A stretch of DNA of 64,000 nt from Albula goreensis (Eukaryota; Chordata; Actinopteri; Albuliformes; Albulidae), in NCBI GenBank assembly GCA_022829145.1, contig CM040746.1, forward strand, positions 4,735,499 to 4,799,498. Reading direction: 5' to 3'. Below are positions 59,336 to 64,000 of the stretch, piece after piece (within the stretch, counting starts at the first letter, position 1; every line of letters starts with the position of its first letter). A program made the position numbers and the translations under genes. The notes below the pieces were generated by a model. It was given only the letters and a program-made list of their open reading frames with translations. It did not search any database and had not been told where the DNA came from.

Positions 59336-61431
59336 ACAAGAGGGAAATGAGATTGTGAACCAATGACCACCTTCATTTGGTGTGGAGAAATACGTGGGGG
59401 GTGGTTGTCAGAAGTGATTATATAAAGGCATTATTTTAAGAGGTGGGATCAGCTAAACTCATTGAGGAACACAGACCAACACATTCTGATAACATTTGTC
59501 CAGCATAGTTTGTCTGCCAGCATATAATACTAATTTACAAATGAACTGTTAAAACCAGGCTCAATTTTTCTTTCACACGCACACGCACACACAAACACAC
59601 ATATGCAAATTATTTATTTAATTACTGCACAATCCATGGGTTGGTATTTTAATCTTTTCTCACTTGAGAACTCCATCGCAGGTCTTATCTGACGATAATG
59701 GTCATATTTTAAAATATATGCTGGTTTTTATACATGACGCCAAAAATAAAGAATAATTTTCAACATCAATTTAGTCCAGACTAGCAGTAGCTGTCAAGTG
59801 ATTCAAAATAAAACTGGACGAGGGTGGGTATCTCTGCTGCAATGGAAACCACCAAAAACGCAGTCCATTACGAGAGCCGGGGGCAAAGAGGATCAGCCTA
59901 ATGACCTGCCGTTTCTGTACAGTGGCAACAGTTCAGCTCTGGCATATCAATATGCTCCAGATTTTTTCCATTATTCTAATGAGATTTTCTTGAAATAGCT
60001 TCTTGTCAAAATTCAGATTTGTATCTCGATAGAATGAATAATTCAACCTGAAACATTACAGGTGAAGCTAAACACCATCTCGTTCCCCGTGAGCGTCAGT
60101 GTAAGCAGCTAATTCCATCAGTTTACCTCTGAACGGATTCAAACAGGATTGTACGGCTACAAGTGCCGCTGAAACAAATGGTAATTGCTTCATTTTTGAA
60201 TTACAATACATGTGGTATATCTTCTCAAACACCCACCCTCTCAAAGAAAATTAATTGTCTTTCCATCAGAGAGTCAAATATGTATTTGAAACAATTTCAC
60301 TGTATAGTTGCTGGTAAAAATTGTAAAAAATTGTAAAAACATTTCATGGACAGTCCTGAGAATTTTCAACAAAATCATGTGACGTGACGAAATGTACAAT
60401 CACAAGAAGGAAAGATTTGTTCCTTCTAGTTATGTCAATTTGAGATGGCTTTTTTAATGCCGCCAGTAATGAGCAGGAGTGTTCCTAATGTAAAGGGTCT
60501 ATGGCAATGGCCCACAACTCAAACCACACACACAGTGCAGGTACACCCTCCCAATGCTTCAACACAAAATGCGCAAATACTCACATGAACAAACCTCAAA
60601 GCTGCACAAAGCACAGCCTCAGGGCCCATCACATCCTACCCTTCCCCCAACCTGCACTACCAACGCCACAGGATCACTGCTCCTCTGAGCCAGCCAGACA
60701 TCAGCACTGCTCAGTCACAAGACACACGCCCATCTGGGCCTATTCGGGTTTGTCTGTTTGTAACTGCGTGTGTGTGTGTGTGTGGTGTGTGTGTGTGTGT
60801 GGGGGGGGGGTCACATTTTTGGAATCCACAGCAGTGTGTGCACACTGCATTAGCAGGTCAGTTTTAATCTCTGACACTGGAAAAATTATTCATTTGGAGC
60901 ATCGTAGGCACTGTGTCCTTACCCAGAGTTTCTTTGCCACTGTGGGGGGGAAGGGGGGGGTTGGGTTTAGGGTTTGGGTTAGGATTTATCATCAGCTCGT
61001 CAGCATGGTATCAGAGGCAGGAGTTCTCATGCTAACTCTATAGCCAGGACGCTGGCGAAAGGCTAAAGTACCAGGAGGACTTGGCCAGTCCTGTAGCATC
61101 GAGCGCTAATAGTAAGGGCCCCAGGAGGTGGGAGGGTGAGGAGAGGCGAGGCATGCACTGCAGCACATCACAGAGCAGACAGCTGGCAACTTCGTCATGA
61201 AATAACTTCACTCATTCGTTAGATGTGACATAGCTATCCTGTTCACAAAAATTACAGAGCAAATAAGTATGCAATAACAGCTTCCATTTTATGAGTGTTA
61301 TTCACTGTAAATTTGGTTAACACTGTTAAAAAATAAAAATGTGAAACTTTGGCTAAAACAGAATCAGATGTACAATTACTAATAATGAGAAACTTTATCC
61401 AACACAAATCTACAGAGGTCCTTTTATCTAG

Positions 61432-61463
<32 letters not shown>

Positions 61464-62614
61464 CACACATACATACACATGCCATTTGATATTTATTGTA
61501 ATGATATTGTAATATGTGATATTTATTTTTTCTTCCTTTTTATTTAAAACTTTGCAGCAAAATATTTAATTTAAAAGCCTAAATGAGGACAGGGGTTGCA
61601 AATTAGCATCAGCTAGAAACCCTGTTTGCAGCGCATCTGTTTGATGTTTTAACCTGTAACAATATCTAGTTGCATTGTCTTGGATAAATAAACAATTAAA
61701 TAAAAAAATTAATGAGTAAATACTAAAAGAATTTTCCCCAAAAGTTCCCTGTTATTCAGTTATTGTTTCCAAATAATAGCACATAACCCCATTGACAGCT
61801 TCACACATCCTGAAAAATGAAAACCCATTAAAGACAAAAAATCTGCCATATCAAAGCAGCCGGGTGAACTGGGGTGTCCAATCTACTGCCTGTTTCAAAC
61901 TTGACTCTGGACAGGACCCCATTAGCCTTTTCTTTTCATCTAGTCCCGCTTGACTTGTGGGATTCTGTGAAGATACAACAACTCATTAACAGAAAGACCC
62001 AGGCGGAGAGACCGCTTCCAAAGACAAACAGCTTAATTAGACCCAACACAGTAAGCGCAACTTCAGCCTAAGATATTGTTTAAACACTGCTTGTAAAAAT
62101 AACACTATGGATCACATAATTACACCTCAATTTAATTCTCCTACATCTAATTAAAAAATTTAAGGACATTTCCATTAAGTTCCTGTTAGCATGAGATGCT
62201 GTGCTAATTCTCCAGTGAAGTTGTGGTGTATTCAATTACTGTTTCCAAACCCAAACGAGGAACGATCAGGATCAATGTGACTGCAGTTATATAACCAGGA
62301 TGATGAGAGTTTAGGGTCATCCAGAGATAAGAGAGTTAAGCACCACTGTTAAAGTACAGGGCAAAAAAATGTATTTGCTTTTTTAGAACTGAAGAGCTAA
62401 TGCTATGACACGGCATATTCTGTACACAACGAAAGAGTCATCAGCACAACCCACATTTTCGTATTGATGTAATTAATGTTTTCAGAATAAATTGATGTGT
62501 TAAAATAACACGAAAAACACTTAAACACTTCAAACTTTGTTGCGCTTGTGAAGTTACTTTGAGAGCATGACATGAGTTACTGTTAGCATGTCCTGCTAAT
62601 AACCACTTTTTATT
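59336..62614. other. Long stretch without gene calls
   Basis: Low-complexity pieces only: CA run at 59576-59602, GT run then G-run at 60769-60811, a second G-run at 60943-60961 followed by degenerate TTAGGG-like repeats to 60990, and (CATA)n at 61432-61480. The rest is AT-rich unique sequence. Confidence 0.4.
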
Positions 62615-62728
62615 TGGGAAAGCAGAGTAGCCTTAGTTAATGCCCAGCTGTATAAATGTATTGTGTGTAAAATGAAGGTTGCGTAGCTCCCCCTGAATGA
62701 GGGTGTCTGCTGAATGTAAATGAAAGAC
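62615..62728 (+). mobile_element. SINE 3' portion, plus strand
   Basis: GTTAATGCCCAGCTGTATAA, then ATGTATTGTGTG, and a tail GGGTGTCTGCTGAATGTAAA followed by TGAAAG. The body and tail match the family at 5390 and 47090. The tRNA-like head is missing, as expected for a 5'-truncated or eroded copy. Confidence 0.75.
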
Positions 62729-64000
62729 GATTTTGCCGAGCCTGATTCACTCCGGCCTCCGAGAATGGTGGGGCAGGAGCCGATCGATCTTTGGGAGCAG
62801 CGACCGAGAGAAGCTCGAGAGAAGCTCTGGGGCCCTGCTACATTTAAAAACTGGGACTCGCACGCAAGCAGGGCAGAGAGCGCGGCTAGCGCACCACGTT
62901 ACCGCCGCCCCTGACTATGCCTGTCTCAGCTTCAGAGCTCACATGATTGATGGGCTTCCAGGTCAGTAACAATAAGGAGGGAAGAGGAAAGAGATGGAGG
63001 AGGGGATGGAGGACGTGCTTCACCACCCCCTCGCTCTTTCTCTCCCTCTCAGTGAGGCCTTTGGTTTTAGCACACCGCAGGAGGCACTAAGCACAAGCGC
63101 AAGGCATCGATTCAGAAGCGCTCCAGGGAATATAACCCCCTTGACCTTCCAATACTCCTCCCGCTACCTGCTAAATGCAACAACGAACAGGTCCTTTTCC
63201 ATCTACCTAGCGTGCCAGCCTTAGAGCTCCATGTTACCAGGGGCAGTGACACATACTGACACATATTGACACATACTCAGCCGCGCAGCTCCCCCAAACT
63301 GCCTCTTTACTTATCCAGATACACACAGTGCCTTCCGCAGCGTTTTGGACAAAGAGACATTGTTTAAGAGCTAAATTAAAGACAAACGTATCTTTGTCCC
63401 AGCATGCATGTGACATAGTGTAAGTTATTTACAAAAAGAGTATCTGCATTAACCGTAAATGTAATAAAATGGGTGAAAATAGTGCAGTTTCACAGTGATA
63501 AACTCATCTACGTTTGGGACTTAACCAATTCGAAGGTGATGGGTAAAGCTGTATGTCTGAAAGCAGGTGATTCAGACCAATAAACAATTCTTTGAACTGC
63601 CCTCAGAGAATATGACCAGTCTAAGCCACTGTGTTTTAGGCATGACAATCACTGCTACAATTTAGCATCAAGAACATGAAAATTCTGCATGAGCTGCACT
63701 CCTGATGATCATGTTTGCATCTTGGAGGTTAAAAGCCCATCATAACATCATATATTACAGCCTTAACCAGCACCTGCTCAGGGGTAGCCAGGAAAGTCTT
63801 GCATGTAAACTCACCCTAAAAGTTGTAGGTCACAGAGAGCACTGCTGTTGCTAAATTGCTATTTGGGTCAGGTCAGTTGCTGCAGTACTAGCGCCTGAGT
63901 AGCCCAAAAAAGAAAAACAGGGAAAAAAAGGAAAACAGGTTGTGTCATTTCGTGATACTTCAGCCAAGGCAGGAAGAGAACTCCGAGCCAGGGCTGGGGC
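62729..64000. other. No gene seen; unique sequence
   Basis: GC-rich at 62740-62920 with conflicting short frames, then AT-rich. A TGACACATACTGACACAT triplet repeat lies at 63246-63276. No exon recognised. Confidence 0.4.

Overview
The window looks like non-coding DNA from a ray-finned fish (probably a teleost). Three things point that way. Several tRNA-derived SINEs carry the fish-type tail (AGCTGTATAAATG, then a GTCTGCTAAATG-like end). There are short palindromic DNA transposons of kinds common in fish, and a hAT element with TAGGGCTGC ends and a perfect 8-bp target duplication. CA/GT and GA/CT microsatellites are very dense. There are no operons, ribosome binding sites, CRISPR arrays or phage genes. 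I cannot name the species or chromosome.

The protein-coding signal is thin. The best candidate is a 178-bp segment on the minus strand (23433-23610) that reads as a start or internal exon of an unrecognised protein. It has 59 codons from an ATG in good Kozak context and a usable splice donor. Three weaker exon candidates lie at 44278-44465 (+, with a stop codon and downstream AATAAA), 45770-45936 (+) and 46154-46272 (-). The last two are on opposite strands about 200 bp apart, so they are unlikely to be exons of one gene. The window therefore reads as intron and intergenic sequence, probably part of one or more long genes. Almost every long open frame lies in tandem repeats or is unsupported.

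The layout is dominated by tandem repeats. At 0.5-1.65 kb is a 27-bp minisatellite. At 2.4-2.6 kb is a 57-58-bp triplet, followed by purine tracts. At 3.6-3.8 kb is an inverted-repeat transposon with a longer relative at 34.0-34.3 kb. At 11.6-12.4 kb is a 65-bp array. At 13.8-15.8 kb a 960-bp segment is tandemly duplicated and ends in a 34-bp minisatellite. At 18.5 kb is a 38-bp array. At 22.7-23.3 kb is a CA-rich tract, then the exon candidate, then a GA tract. At 27.5-29.0 kb are a CA tract, ten near-perfect 64-bp units and an irregular GAGCTGAGCC-type array. At 37.7-38.85 kb is a 23-bp G-run array. At 48.6 kb is a 57-bp array, and at 52.4-52.8 kb a GT tract. Between these lie scattered SINEs and non-autonomous DNA transposons.

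There is no visible gene system acting as a unit. The notable biology is repeat dynamics: many independent minisatellites in 64 kb, one recent segmental duplication whose breakpoints share sequence with the minisatellite next to it, and a 12-bp core shared by a minisatellite and a palindromic transposon family.
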